A DNA stretch of 64,000 nt from Cohnella sp. CFH 77786 (GTDB taxonomy: Bacteria; Bacillota; Bacilli; Paenibacillales; Paenibacillaceae), in contig NZ_WJIB01000003.1 in the NCBI RefSeq assembly GCF_019400745.1, forward strand, positions 1 to 64,000, written 5' to 3'. Made by a program: the position numbers and the translations under genes. The notes beneath the pieces are model-generated. The model ran no database searches, was not told the origin of the DNA, and saw nothing but the letters and a program-made list of their open reading frames with translations. Below are positions 24,557 through 33,085 of this stretch, one piece after another. How positions within the stretch are numbered: position 1 is the first letter of the stretch; each line of letters opens with the position of its first letter.

Positions 24557-24559
24557 TCT

Positions 24560-24595
24560 AACGGCTTCGCCTTCGAAGAGAAGGCTGAAGCCGTT
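24560..24595 (+). terminator. Hairpin after the permease pair
   Basis: AACGGCTTC / GAAGCCGTT stem with inner CCTTC/GAAGG pairing; the T tract is short. Confidence 0.6.
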
Positions 24596-24717
24596 TCGGC
24601 TTTCAGTCGACCTCACCCCCGACGGTGCAGACAGCAACAACATCGCCTTTATGCTCGGGCACGAACCCGTTTTTAGCTGTTCTTGAATATATATGGTAGA
24701 AATCAGGAGGTGAGGGG

Positions 24718-25479
24718 ATGGGCAGTGGCGTGAAAATCCCGACGAGGACGGCCGCAGAGCTGGAGGGGATCCGCGCGGCGGCAAGAGTGGCGGCGGGTCT
24801 GCGGAAAGCGCTGAGGAGGCTCGTCGCTCCCGGCGTCACGACGATGGAGCTGAACGATTTCGCGGACCGGTACATGAGAGAGCGAGGCGCCGTTCCCGCC
24901 CAAGTCGGCTACCGCGGCTATCCTTACGCGATCTGCGCGGCGGTGAACGAGGTGATCTGCCACGGCATGCCGGACGGCCGCGCGCTTCGCGAAGGGGACC
25001 TGGTCACGCTGGACTTCGTGGTCGAGCTGGACGGCTGGCACGCGGATACCGCCTATACGTACGCGGTTGGCCGCGTCTCCGAGGAAGCGGAAAGGCTGAG
25101 GAAAGCCGCCTATGCCGCCATGATGAAGGGCATCGCGCAAGTCCGGCCGGGCAGGCGGACCGGGGATATTGCGGACGCGATCATGCGCACGGCGGCGGAA
25201 GGCGGATACGGGGTCGTGGCCGAATTCGGAGGCCATGGCATCGGCAGACGGATGCACGAGCCGCCGGAGGTTCCCTCGATCGGCAAGGCGGGGCGCGGTT
25301 CCATGCTGAAGGCGGGAATGGTGCTGACCGTCGAGCCGATGCTCACGATCGGCAGCCCCGAGATCGAGATCGCGCAAGACGGATGGACCGTAAGCGCCAA
25401 AAAAGGCGGCTGGGCCGCCCAATTCGAGCATACGGTCGCGGTTTCCGCCGAGGGACCGGTTATTTTAACCCGTCTCTAG
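24718..25479 (+). CDS. map: Methionine aminopeptidase, type I
   Basis: 253 aa. It removes the initiator methionine from nascent proteins. The five metal ligands are recognisable: two Asp in LDFVVELDGWHADTAYT, His in GGHGIGRRMHEPP, Glu in VLTVEPM and Glu in QFEHTVAV. Start ATG at 24718 follows AGGAGGTGA. It stands alone rather than in the ribosomal-protein operon, so it is probably a second copy (YflG-like) beside the housekeeping enzyme (inference). Its 3' end overlaps the convergent lipoprotein gene by 20 bases. Confidence 0.92.
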   Translation: MGSGVKIPTRTAAELEGIRAAARVAAGLRKALRRLVAPGVTTMELNDFADRYMRERGAVPAQVGYRGYPYAICAAVNEVICHGMPDGRALREGDLVTLDFVVELDGWHADTAYTYAVGRVSEEAERLRKAAYAAMMKGIAQVRPGRRTGDIADAIMRTAAEGGYGVVAEFGGHGIGRRMHEPPEVPSIGKAGRGSMLKAGMVLTVEPMLTIGSPEIEIAQDGWTVSAKKGGWAAQFEHTVAVSAEGPVILTRL

Positions 25480-26224
25480 GCTCCGGGCCGACGCCTCCGG
25501 CGGAGTCGGCCTGCGGATCGCGTTCGTACAACGGGAGCGGGATTTCCTTCCCCATCCCGAACATATAGCGGACAAGCCGGTTGAAGTCCGGAGTCAAGGG
25601 CGCAAGCGGCCTGCCGGCCCAAGATTCTTTGGCGAACTCGACGAGCTGGTTCACGAATTCCCGGTTGGCGGAGATATGCACCTCGGACACCCGGGGATGG
25701 GCCCGCCTGATTTCGTCGCCGACCGTCTGTCTCAGCTTGCTGGATAAATCGGAAACGTCTTTATGGGTAAAATAAGAATTGTACAGAGGAGCCGCGTGCC
25801 GGTTGTCCCATTGGGTGCTGCCGTTATCGACGTTATAGACGCCCTCCATCGTGCCGGAGTTGATTTGATCTCCCCGGCCTCGGCCGCCGCGAGCATCCGT
25901 GCCGGCGCCGGACCAGTCCGTCGTGATGCCCACGTACGCGTTGCGGTCGGTAAGAAACACAAGGGCCGTGTTGATGCCGGGCAGGGAGGCGATCCTGCGC
26001 GACAGCGAGGCGCTGTATTCGAAATAGCGGTTGTCGTGCTGGCGCGGATCCGCCGAGTAGGCGCCGAAGGAGCGGATCATCATCGCCTTGGGATCGTCGC
26101 GGTCCCGGCTGCCGTAGTTGTATCCGCTTTGCTTTTTATAATAATCCGTGTAGTTGCAGGCGGAGAGGCAGCCGATCAGAACGGCCGATACGGCGGTCAG
26201 CCTGCAGAGCCGGTGCCAGAACAT
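25460..26224 (-). CDS. YhcN/YlaJ-type sporulation lipoprotein
   Basis: 254 aa. A signal peptide with lipobox LSAC (Cys at about 23) is followed by a YhcN/YlaJ domain with ASLSRRIASLPGINTALVFLTDRNAYVGI and IRRAHPRVSEVHISANREFVNQL. The family is found in spore-forming Bacillales and localises to the forespore membrane or spore. Start ATG at 26224 follows AAGGAGGATGG. The insert between residues 105 and 150 is longer than the minimal domain and Gly/Asn-rich. Confidence 0.85.
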   Translation of the reverse strand: MFWHRLCRLTAVSAVLIGCLSACNYTDYYKKQSGYNYGSRDRDDPKAMMIRSFGAYSADPRQHDNRYFEYSASLSRRIASLPGINTALVFLTDRNAYVGITTDWSGAGTDARGGRGRGDQINSGTMEGVYNVDNGSTQWDNRHAAPLYNSYFTHKDVSDLSSKLRQTVGDEIRRAHPRVSEVHISANREFVNQLVEFAKESWAGRPLAPLTPDFNRLVRYMFGMGKEIPLPLYERDPQADSAGGVGPEPRDGLK

Positions 26225-26440
26225 GGGGCCATCCTCCTTCGCTCATTCGGGTGCGGTAAGACTAGGGTACGCCGGCGGGGCGATCCTATACAGGCAAAGC
26301 GGTACATAAAACTCACCACGGATGGCAAAAAGATGAGAAGGCCTGCCTATGCCGCGATGCGGGGGGAAAGCGGGCGTTCCTCCTTCCGGAGGCGGGTTCC
26401 CGATGTTCGAAAATCCTTAGAGCGGCGTGGTTTTGACAGT
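26225..26440. other. Intergenic region upstream of the oxidase control region
   Basis: No gene is supported. It contains a small CCTCC-TTCC-GGAGG hairpin near 26380 and otherwise unstructured sequence between the divergent lipoprotein gene and the ctaC control region. Confidence 0.5.
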
Positions 26441-26472
26441 TTTGAGAACAATTTGTGAACTGCTTTGTGAAC
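26441..26472 (+). promoter_or_regulatory. Three tandem TTTGNGAAC boxes, candidate ResD sites
   Basis: TTTGAGAAC at 26441, TTTGTGAAC at 26452 and TTTGTGAAC at 26464, spaced 11 and 12 bases so all face the same side of the helix. The last ends one base before the -35 of the ctaC promoter. The B. subtilis ResD consensus is close to TTTGTGAAT, and ResD activates respiratory and oxidase assembly genes. Confidence 0.6.
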
Positions 26473-26473
26473 A

Positions 26474-26503
26474 TTGACAAAATGACGAACGAATCTTTAT
26501 ATT
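26474..26503 (+). promoter_or_regulatory. Promoter of the cta operon
   Basis: Consensus TTGACA, an 18-base spacer and TATATT, about 110 bases before ctaC. Confidence 0.75.
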
Positions 26504-26620
26504 AGTTAGAGTGTGAATGAACGTGTGCGTCGTGTCGTTCCAACATTCGTACAGGGGCGGAAGGCTTAGAGGGGCAAGGATTTCGGGCCGTCGCCAATAT
26601 GCAAAATTGGGGTTGATAAG

Positions 26621-27673
26621 ATGAATCGATGGAACGTGATGAAGCGCATTCTTCCGCTGCTCGCGGGGATGGCGCTGCTGCTGTCGGCTTGCGGCCGGGC
26701 AGATCTCTCCACCCTCGACCCGCAGGGGCCGGTGGCGCAAAAGCAGTTCGATCTGATGAAAATCTCGATCAGTATCATGACGCTCGTCGTCGTGGTCGTA
26801 TTCGCGATCTGCGTGTACGTTTTGGTGCGCTTCCGCCGGCGCAAGGGAGACAAGACGATCCCCAAGCAAGTCGAAGGCAACCACAAGCTTGAGATCATCT
26901 GGACGGTCATCCCTCTCGTCCTTCTTCTGATTCTCGGCGTGCCGACGATTCAATCCGTGTTCGGAATGGCGACGGATTACTCCAAGGACAAGAACGCCAT
27001 TCAGGTGAAGGTGACCTCGCATCTGTACTGGTGGGAATTCGAATACCCGCAATACGGCGTTACGACCGCGCAGGAGCTCGTCGTGCCGACCGGGAAGAAA
27101 ATCTCGTTCGAGCTCGTATCCGCCGACGTGAAGCACGCGTTCTGGATTCCGTCCATCGGCGGCAAAATGGACACGAACCCGGGCTCGTCCAACCGGATGT
27201 ACCTGGAGTTCCCCAAAGAAGGCGTCTACCGCGGCAAATGCGCGGAATTGTGCGGACCTTCCCATGCCTTGATGGATTTCAAAGCGAAGTCCGTCAGCCC
27301 CGAATCGTTCGACCGGTGGATCGCGGCGATGAAAGCACCGGCATCGATGCCGGCCGACCCGAAGCTCGCGGAAACGTTCCGCTCCAAATGCTTGGCTTGC
27401 CACGCGGTAGGAGACCAAGGCACGAATGGCGCGCCGAACCTGACGGGCATCGGCGGACGCCAGACGATCGCGGGCATCCTGTACAACTCGGACGTCGTCG
27501 CGGATCCTCAGCCCGAAGATAAGACGACCGTCGAGAACCTGAAAGAATGGATCACGGATCCCCAGAAGGTGAAGCCGGGCAACCAAATGCCAAGCGCCGC
27601 CGACAATCAGCTTACGCCGGAGGAAATCGACGGCATCGCGAAGTATTTGGCCGGTTACAAGCTCGACTATTAA
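26621..27673 (+). CDS. ctaC: Cytochrome c oxidase subunit II (caa3 type)
   Basis: 350 aa lipoprotein. Signal sequence with lipobox LSAC, then two membrane helices (about 45-65 and 90-110). The CuA site is CAELCGPSHALM (C207, C211, H215, M218) in the cupredoxin domain. A fused C-terminal cytochrome c domain carries CLACH (C257, C260, H261). It receives electrons from cytochrome c or the bc complex and passes them to subunit I. The fused haem domain defines a caa3 oxidase. It begins a tightly spaced ctaC-D-E-F unit downstream of a consensus promoter and putative ResD sites. Confidence 0.96.
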   Translation: MNRWNVMKRILPLLAGMALLLSACGRADLSTLDPQGPVAQKQFDLMKISISIMTLVVVVVFAICVYVLVRFRRRKGDKTIPKQVEGNHKLEIIWTVIPLVLLLILGVPTIQSVFGMATDYSKDKNAIQVKVTSHLYWWEFEYPQYGVTTAQELVVPTGKKISFELVSADVKHAFWIPSIGGKMDTNPGSSNRMYLEFPKEGVYRGKCAELCGPSHALMDFKAKSVSPESFDRWIAAMKAPASMPADPKLAETFRSKCLACHAVGDQGTNGAPNLTGIGGRQTIAGILYNSDVVADPQPEDKTTVENLKEWITDPQKVKPGNQMPSAADNQLTPEEIDGIAKYLAGYKLDY

Positions 27674-27703
27674 TGAAACGGTTTAAGAAGGGGGTTCGCG
27701 GCC

Positions 27704-29572
27704 TTGGCTACACATGCTGCTCATGCACATGCCCATGCACATACGCATACGGTCAAACGGTATAAAGGGTTGATGGATTGGCTGACCACCGTCGACCATA
27801 AGAAGATCGGCATTCTCTATTTGCTCGCGGGATTCATCTTTTTCCTGGTCGGCGGCCTGGAGGCCATCCTGATCCGGATTCAGCTGATGAAGCCCATGAA
27901 CGACTTCGTCGCGGCCGATACGTTTAACGAATTGCTCACCATGCACGGTACCACGATGATCTTCCTTGCGGCAATGCCGATGCTGTTCGCGCTCATGAAC
28001 GCGGTCATTCCGCTTCAGATCGGCGCGCGCGACGTCGCGTTCCCGTTCCTGAACGCCCTCGGCTTCTGGACGTTCTTCTTCGGAGGGCTGCTGCTCAACA
28101 TCAGCTGGTTCACGGGCACTGTGCCGGACGCCGGCTGGACATCCTACGTGCCCCTTGCCGGACCGACCTATAACGGCACGCACGGCGTCGACTACTATGT
28201 CATCGGTCTCCAGATCGCGGGGATCGGCACGCTGCTCGGCGGCATCAACTTCATGGCCACGATCATCAACATGCGCGCCCCGGGCATGTCCTTCATGCGC
28301 ATGCCGATGTTTACCTGGGCGATCTTCATCACGTCCGTCCTGATCGTCTTCGCCTTCCCGGTACTGACGGTCGGTCTGGTCGCCATCATGTTCGACCGCT
28401 TGTTCCAGGCGAACTTCTTCGAAGTCGGGGGCGGCGGCAACGGCGTTCTCTGGGAACACATCTTCTGGGTATTCGGTCACCCCGAGGTGTACATCCTGAT
28501 CCTGCCGGCTTTCGGCGTCATTTCCGAAGTCGTCGCGACGTTCGCGCGCAAGCGCCTGTTCGGGTACAGCTCGATGGTATTCGCAATCGTGCTGATCGCC
28601 TTCCTGGGCTTCATGGTTTGGGCTCACCATATGTTCACGACCGGCCTGGGTCCCGTGGCCAACGCGCTGTTCTCCATCGCGACGATGTTGATCGCGGTGC
28701 CGACCGGGGTCAAGATCTTCAACTGGCTGTTCACGCTGTGGGGCGGCTCGATCAAGTTCACGACCGCCAACCTGTTCGCCGTCGGCTTCATCCCGACGTT
28801 CGTTCTGGGCGGCGTTACCGGGGTCATGCTGGCTTCCGCGCCGGCCGACTACCAATACCACGACTCCTACTTCGTCGTGGCGCACTTCCACTACGTCATC
28901 GTCGGCGGCTTGATTCTGGGGATTTTCGCGGGCCTTCACTACTGGTGGCCGAAAATGTTCGGACGCATGCTGAACGAAGGGCTGGGCAAGCTGACTTTCT
29001 GGACGTTCTTCACCGGCTTCCACCTGACGTTCTTCGTGCAGCACTTCCTCGGCCTGCTGGGCATGCCGCGCCGGGTTTGGACCTATTTGCCGAACCAAGG
29101 GTTCGAAACGATGAACCTCATCAGCTCCATCGGGGCGTTCCTGATGGGCATCGGCACGATCGTATTCGTCGTCAACGTGATTATCGCATGGGCGAAACCG
29201 CGCAACGCGGCAGCCGACGCGTGGGAAGACGGCCGTACGCTGGAGTGGTCGATCCCTTCTCCGCCGCCGGAATACAACTTCAAGCAGATTCCGCTCGTAC
29301 GCGGACTCGACGCTTGGTGGAAAGAGAAGATGGACGGCAAGACGGCGATGACGCCGGCCGAGCCGCTCGGACCGATCCACATGCCGTCCCCGTCGATCCT
29401 GCCGCTCATCATGAGCATCGGTTTGTTCATCGCGGGCTTCGGTTTCATGTACCAGAACCATTGGGTAGCCGCAGGCGGCATTCTCGTGACGTTCGTGTGC
29501 ATGTTCCTTCGTTCGGTGTATGACGACCACGGCTTCCATATCGACCCGGAAGAAGAGGAGGTGCAGGCATGA
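27704..29572 (+). CDS. ctaD: Cytochrome c oxidase subunit I
   Basis: 622 aa with about fourteen membrane segments. Haem a, haem a3 and CuB ligands are in recognisable places: TMHGTTMIF (low-spin haem His), WVFGHPEVYILILPAFG (CuB His and the cross-linked Tyr), WAHHMFTTG (CuB His pair), and VVAHFHYVIVGG (haem a3 and a His pair). It reduces oxygen to water and pumps protons. The TTG start at 27704 follows AAGGGGG. The N-terminus carries a short His/Ala-rich stretch (ATHAAHAHAHAHTHT), unusual but in frame with good coding. Stop overlaps ctaE by four bases. Confidence 0.97.
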   Translation: MATHAAHAHAHAHTHTVKRYKGLMDWLTTVDHKKIGILYLLAGFIFFLVGGLEAILIRIQLMKPMNDFVAADTFNELLTMHGTTMIFLAAMPMLFALMNAVIPLQIGARDVAFPFLNALGFWTFFFGGLLLNISWFTGTVPDAGWTSYVPLAGPTYNGTHGVDYYVIGLQIAGIGTLLGGINFMATIINMRAPGMSFMRMPMFTWAIFITSVLIVFAFPVLTVGLVAIMFDRLFQANFFEVGGGGNGVLWEHIFWVFGHPEVYILILPAFGVISEVVATFARKRLFGYSSMVFAIVLIAFLGFMVWAHHMFTTGLGPVANALFSIATMLIAVPTGVKIFNWLFTLWGGSIKFTTANLFAVGFIPTFVLGGVTGVMLASAPADYQYHDSYFVVAHFHYVIVGGLILGIFAGLHYWWPKMFGRMLNEGLGKLTFWTFFTGFHLTFFVQHFLGLLGMPRRVWTYLPNQGFETMNLISSIGAFLMGIGTIVFVVNVIIAWAKPRNAAADAWEDGRTLEWSIPSPPPEYNFKQIPLVRGLDAWWKEKMDGKTAMTPAEPLGPIHMPSPSILPLIMSIGLFIAGFGFMYQNHWVAAGGILVTFVCMFLRSVYDDHGFHIDPEEEEVQA

Positions 29573-30186
29573 GCGCACATCAGCACGTAGAAGGACACCT
29601 CCCGCACGAGCCGGAGAAGGCCACGCTAGAGGGACGCAACAAGGTTCTCGGATTCTGGATTTTCCTCGGCGCCGAGGTCGTCCTGTTCGGTACGTTGTTC
29701 TCCGCGTTCATCGCGCTTCGCCACCAAGTGCTCGACGGTCCGCATCCGTCCCACCTGTTCGAGCTTCCGATGGTATTCGCGGCAACCATGATCCTGCTGA
29801 CCTCCAGTCTCATGAGCGTGTTCGCCGTACAGGCGATGCACCGGAACAAGATGAAGGCGCTCATCGGCTGGCTGTTCGTTACGATCATTCTGGGGCTTGC
29901 GTTCCTGGGCCTCGAGATTTACGAGTTCAACACGTACGTGTCCGAAGGCCACAAAATGAATACGAGCGCATTCAGCTCGTCGTTCTATACGCTGGTCGGC
30001 TTCCACGGCGCGCACGTCGCGTTCGGCGTCTTGTGGATCTCCCTGCTGATCGCCCAACTGTTCAAAAAAGGGCTCACGGTCGTCACGGCTCCGAAGATCT
30101 ACCTGTCGATGATCTACTGGCACTTCATCGACGTCGTCTGGGTATTCATCTTCACCGTCGTGTACTTGATGGGAAAGGTGGGATAA
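29569..30186 (+). CDS. ctaE: Cytochrome c oxidase subunit III
   Basis: 205 aa with five membrane helices, the short bacterial form. Typical motifs are NKVLGFWIFLGAEVVLFGTLFSAF, where the conserved Glu binds lipid near subunit I, and FHGAHVAFGVLWISLL, then YWHFIDVVWVFIFTVVYL. It stabilises the core oxidase. Start ATG follows GAGGAGGTG and overlaps the ctaD stop as ATGA. Confidence 0.96.
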   Translation: MSAHQHVEGHLPHEPEKATLEGRNKVLGFWIFLGAEVVLFGTLFSAFIALRHQVLDGPHPSHLFELPMVFAATMILLTSSLMSVFAVQAMHRNKMKALIGWLFVTIILGLAFLGLEIYEFNTYVSEGHKMNTSAFSSSFYTLVGFHGAHVAFGVLWISLLIAQLFKKGLTVVTAPKIYLSMIYWHFIDVVWVFIFTVVYLMGKVG

Positions 30187-30190
30187 CCGC

Positions 30191-30508
30191 ATGGCAAGCA
30201 ACCATTCCGTATCCGGAGAAGAAGCGAAGCGCCACAAGCTGGAAGGACCGCAGAAGCACATCGTGGCATTCGTGCTGTCGCTCGCGCTGACGATTATCGC
30301 GTTCGCGGCCGTTGCGGCCGGAGAAATCAACACCACGTTCACGTACATCATTTTGGTCGTCATGGCGCTTATCCAGGTATTCGTGCAGTTGGCGTTCTGG
30401 ATGCACATGAAGGACCGGGGACATCTGTTTCCGATTATCTGCATCCTGTCCGGCGTATTCGTCGTGTTCGCAATGGTGATCATGGCGGTCTACTGGGTTT
30501 GGTGGTAA
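30191..30508 (+). CDS. ctaF: Cytochrome c oxidase subunit IV
   Basis: 105 aa with three membrane helices (about 23-43, 50-70 and 80-100). The QVFVQLAFWMHMKDRGH motif is typical of the CtaF/CyoD-like subunit, a small assembly or stability subunit. Four bases after the ctaE stop, with AAGGTGGGAT as ribosome binding site. A strong terminator follows, so ctaC-F is the basic transcription unit. Confidence 0.93.
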   Translation: MASNHSVSGEEAKRHKLEGPQKHIVAFVLSLALTIIAFAAVAAGEINTTFTYIILVVMALIQVFVQLAFWMHMKDRGHLFPIICILSGVFVVFAMVIMAVYWVWW

Positions 30509-30529
30509 GGGAAAACGGTCGGAACTGAA

Positions 30530-30560
30530 GAGAGGCGGGCCTGTACCGCCTCTCTTTTTT
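30530..30560 (+). terminator. Terminator of the ctaC-F unit
   Basis: Perfect GAGAGGCGG / CCGCCTCTC stem with a 7-base loop and TTTTTT. Confidence 0.88.
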
Positions 30561-30563
30561 AAT

Positions 30564-30602
30564 GATTCAGAAAGTATAAAATCCGCCATACTTTTCTGAA
30601 TC
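30564..30602. repeat. Inverted repeat between ctaF and ctaG
   Basis: GATTCAGAAAGTAT pairs with ATACTTTTCTGAATC apart from one bulged base, with a 10-base loop. It directly follows the ctaF terminator. It could be an operator or an RNA hairpin in the leader of ctaG. Confidence 0.6.
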
Positions 30603-30690
30603 ACCTCCGATAAAACGTCTATCCGTCCGTAAAGGGCGGCGCAGCCGTTTTACTTGATGCTCGGGGTCCCCGGACAGGGGAGGAAAGGGT

Positions 30691-31605
30691 GTGGCAACGT
30701 TCATGCTGGGATTGGAATATTTCTCTTTCAGCGAGATATGGAGCCCGGTATTCCTGGTCTTCATGATGGCTGTAGGAGTGTTATATACGTTCGCGGTCGG
30801 ACCGTGGCGATCGCATTTCAAGAACAGCTCGTCCGTTCCGGTGAAGAGGCAGATCGCTTTCTTGACCGGCATATTGCTCCTATATCTGGCTCAGGGAGGA
30901 CCGCTGAGTCTGCTCGGCCATCTCATGTTTACGTTCCATATGACGGACATGGCGATCTCCTATTTCATGGTTCCGACCTTGCTCCTGTACGGAATCCCGG
31001 ACTGGCTGTGGAAATGGGCGTTCGACCGGGCATTCTGGCGTCCGTTCCGGGTGTTGATGAACCCGATCATCTGCCTGTTCTTGTTCAATCTCATGTTCTC
31101 GTTCTACCACATGCCGAACATCCACGATTGGATCATGGTCCATACGACGATCCACGGCTTTTTCTACTTCGCTCTGCTGGTCGCCGCCATGATGAACTGG
31201 TGGCACATCCAAACGCCGGTGAAAGAATGGGCGAAGATCAGTCCGCTGTGGCGGCTGGGTTACATTTTCCTGAACGGACTGCTGCTCACGCCCGCGTGCG
31301 TGCTGATCATCTTCGCGAGCGAGCCGCTGTTCGCGGTATACAGCGACCCGAACGCTTGGGCGCAAGCGATGCGCTACTGCGTATCGGGAGATCCGGCTTC
31401 GCTGCTTGCCCAGTTCAAGGGCGGCCCGGCTTTCTTCAACCTGATGTCCGCCCAAGAGGATCAGCAGCTGGGGGGCATCGTGATGAAGCTTCTGCAGGAA
31501 TTCATTAATATCGGCGCCTTGTTCTTCGTGTTCATGCGATGGTACCGGCACGAGCGCGACAAGGAAGACCAGCCCGGCTTGGACGACGCCGCGGGCGCCG
31601 TCTGA
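30691..31605 (+). CDS. ctaG: Cytochrome c oxidase assembly factor CtaG
   Basis: 304 aa, seven membrane helices, of the caa3_CtaG family. Helices contain conserved His: GHLMFTFHMTDMAISYF, FSFYHMPNIHDWIM and MMNWWHIQTPVKEW. The protein is needed for a functional caa3 oxidase, probably in CuB delivery. The GTG start at 30691 has GGGGAGG seven bases upstream; an internal ATG four codons later has a poorer spacing. Separated from ctaF by a terminator and an inverted repeat, so it may have separate control. Confidence 0.93.
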   Translation: MATFMLGLEYFSFSEIWSPVFLVFMMAVGVLYTFAVGPWRSHFKNSSSVPVKRQIAFLTGILLLYLAQGGPLSLLGHLMFTFHMTDMAISYFMVPTLLLYGIPDWLWKWAFDRAFWRPFRVLMNPIICLFLFNLMFSFYHMPNIHDWIMVHTTIHGFFYFALLVAAMMNWWHIQTPVKEWAKISPLWRLGYIFLNGLLLTPACVLIIFASEPLFAVYSDPNAWAQAMRYCVSGDPASLLAQFKGGPAFFNLMSAQEDQQLGGIVMKLLQEFINIGALFFVFMRWYRHERDKEDQPGLDDAAGAV

Positions 31606-31642
31606 CAATTAGCAACAATGTGTGACGCTTTGCCCCGTTGCG

Positions 31643-31671
31643 TTGCCCGGGGCTCCGCGGAGAGGTACAAT
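31643..31671 (+). promoter_or_regulatory. Promoter of the ctaM-like gene
   Basis: TTGCCC, a 17-base spacer and TACAAT, 48 bases before the start codon. Confidence 0.5.
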
Positions 31672-31718
31672 GAGGGGGACATGCAGAAAATCGTTTTGAT
31701 TGGGCGGGTGATTCCCTA

Positions 31719-32177
31719 ATGGATTGGTATAACGTACTGCCGGCGATCAGCACGACTTTCATCGCGCTCAGCGCGATTCTGGTGGCGGTCGGCTGGAACC
31801 TGATCATTCGGAAGAAGAGAGAGGCTCACGAGAAGGTCATGCTCGCCGCGGCCGCGGCCGCTTTGATCTTCTTCATCATCTATTTGTCGAGGACCATTTT
31901 CGTAGGCAATACGGAGTGGGGCGGGCCGGACAGCTTGAAGACGGTGTACTTGATATTCCTGCTGTTCCATATCGTTCTAGCCGCCGTTGCCGCAGTATTC
32001 GGCATCACGACGCTGACGCTCGCGTTCCGCAAGAGGTTCGCCAAGCACCGCAAATGGGGTCGCACGACCGCCGTCATCTGGTTCGTTACCGCGATTACGG
32101 GCATCACCGTTTACGTGCTGCTGTACCTGGTGTATCCGGGCGGTCACACGAAACCGGTGATCGACGCGATATTTTAA
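31719..32177 (+). CDS. ctaM: DUF420 membrane protein, haem-copper oxidase maturation factor CtaM
   Basis: 152 aa with four membrane helices. DUF420 (YozB/CtaM) features are present: LPAISTTFIALSAILVAVGW, the conserved FLLFHIVLAAVAAVFGITTL, and RKRFAKHRKWGRTTAVIWFVTAITG. In Staphylococcus and Bacillus CtaM is needed for maturation of aa3-type oxidases. Its place right after ctaG agrees. Start ATG follows GGGTGATTCCCTA. It has its own probable promoter and is followed by a hairpin. Confidence 0.88.
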   Translation: MDWYNVLPAISTTFIALSAILVAVGWNLIIRKKREAHEKVMLAAAAAALIFFIIYLSRTIFVGNTEWGGPDSLKTVYLIFLLFHIVLAAVAAVFGITTLTLAFRKRFAKHRKWGRTTAVIWFVTAITGITVYVLLYLVYPGGHTKPVIDAIF

Positions 32178-32208
32178 ACGTTGCAGTCGGAAACGTATCG
32201 TTAACGGC

Positions 32209-32246
32209 AAAGCCAGCCCGCTGGTGTAACAAAAGGGGCTGGCTTT
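32209..32246. terminator. Hairpin between convergent ctaM and dinB-like genes
   Basis: AAAGCCAGCCC / GGGCTGGCTTT, a perfect 11-bp stem with a 16-base loop. The flanking T tracts are poor on both strands, but the position between convergent genes suits a bidirectional terminator. Confidence 0.6.
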
Positions 32247-32316
32247 CGTCTCACTGATACCTGTTTGAGCAAGCGAATGTAACAATAGCGTTGTACGAAA
32301 CCCTTATTATCCTAAC

Positions 32317-32796
32317 TTAGCAGGATAACAGCTTCTTGTACAGCTTCACCGCGCCGAGGTGCATCCCCTCGTGGTACAGGTTAAAGCTGAGAAACTCCTC
32401 CGGCGTGGATAGGCGCATGCCCAAGGATGTCGTATACGGCTGCGGGACTTCATCCCGCAAGCGATGCCCGACTGCTTCCCGTACGCGCGCGAGCTGGCCT
32501 GCGAGCAGCGCCTCCAGCTCGGGCAGCGTCGGCACGCGAACGGAATCGGGCCAACCGAGCGGTGACGTGCCGAACTCGAACAGCTCTTGGAAGCCTTCAG
32601 GGACATGAAGCGGAAGCTCGAGATATTTGAAGATGTACCGCTCCAGCACCACGTAGACGTGGCCCAGATTCCAGCGGATCGAATTGCGGAAACCGTCCGG
32701 GATCTTGTCCGCCATTTCCTCCGTAACGCCTTCCATCGCTTTGAGCGTTTGTTTTCTGACGAATTCCGCTTGGTCGAACAAATAGAGATCTCCCAT
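32317..32796 (-). CDS. DinB-family protein
   Basis: 159 aa four-helix protein. The metal-binding His pattern of the DinB/YfiT superfamily is present: WNLGHVYVVLE in helix 2 and YHEGMHLGAVKLYKKL in the last helix. Family members are thiol-dependent transferases or unknown metalloenzymes; many are induced by DNA damage or stress. The start at 32796 is preceded by a weak GGAGGCATACGGCA. An extended -10 (TGCTATAAT) lies at 32837-32829 on this strand. Confidence 0.85.
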   Translation of the reverse strand: MGDLYLFDQAEFVRKQTLKAMEGVTEEMADKIPDGFRNSIRWNLGHVYVVLERYIFKYLELPLHVPEGFQELFEFGTSPLGWPDSVRVPTLPELEALLAGQLARVREAVGHRLRDEVPQPYTTSLGMRLSTPEEFLSFNLYHEGMHLGAVKLYKKLLSC

Positions 32797-32828
32797 TGCC
32801 GTATGCCTCCATTCAAGGATAATGGAAC

Positions 32829-32837
32829 ATTATAGCA
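32829..32837 (-). promoter_or_regulatory. Extended -10 promoter of the dinB-like gene
   Basis: Minus-strand TGCTATAAT about 33 bases before the start codon; a TTGCAA lies 19 bases further upstream. Confidence 0.55.
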
Positions 32838-32901
32838 TACAGACGTTGCAAGATTGCAATTGCGGATCATGGATGACGAATCAAAAAGCGAGGTCGCGAA
32901 G

Positions 32902-33063
32902 ATGAGGTCCATAGACCAGGTTAAACGAATGATCATTCAACTCAAACAGGTAGAAGATCGATTAGATCCCGCTCTGCATAAAGAAGAATGGGTAGAAATT
33001 CGGAGCAAAATCGAAATTTTGGAATGGGTGTTGGATGTCCCCGACGGGAAGTATCACGCCTAA
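32902..33063 (+). CDS. Small helical protein, unknown function
   Basis: 53 aa from ATG at 32902, preceded by GCGAGGTCGCGAAG; an in-frame ATG at 32869 would add 11 residues but lacks a ribosome binding site. The product is an amphipathic helical hairpin (SIDQVKRMIIQLKQVEDRLD and EEWVEIRSKIEILEWVLDV). No family is recognised. It is followed by a strong terminator, supporting a real transcript. Confidence 0.55.
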   Translation: MRSIDQVKRMIIQLKQVEDRLDPALHKEEWVEIRSKIEILEWVLDVPDGKYHA

Positions 33064-33085
33064 TATCGTCCTGCAACTAACAACG

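Noticed and set aside
23228-24784. Antisense frame of 518 codons over the His-rich gene
   Set aside because: The repetitive Val/Ile/Met stretch is the complement of the CACGATCAT tract; no start signal or domain.
26225-26620. Riboswitch or structured leader upstream of ctaC
   Set aside because: Only a small hairpin and the tandem TTTGNGAAC boxes are visible; the transcribed leader (about 110 bases) shows no conserved RNA motif.
27683-29578. Full-length antisense open frame over ctaD
   Set aside because: It mirrors the third-position GC bias of ctaD; the product is His/Arg/Glu/Asp-rich with no domain.
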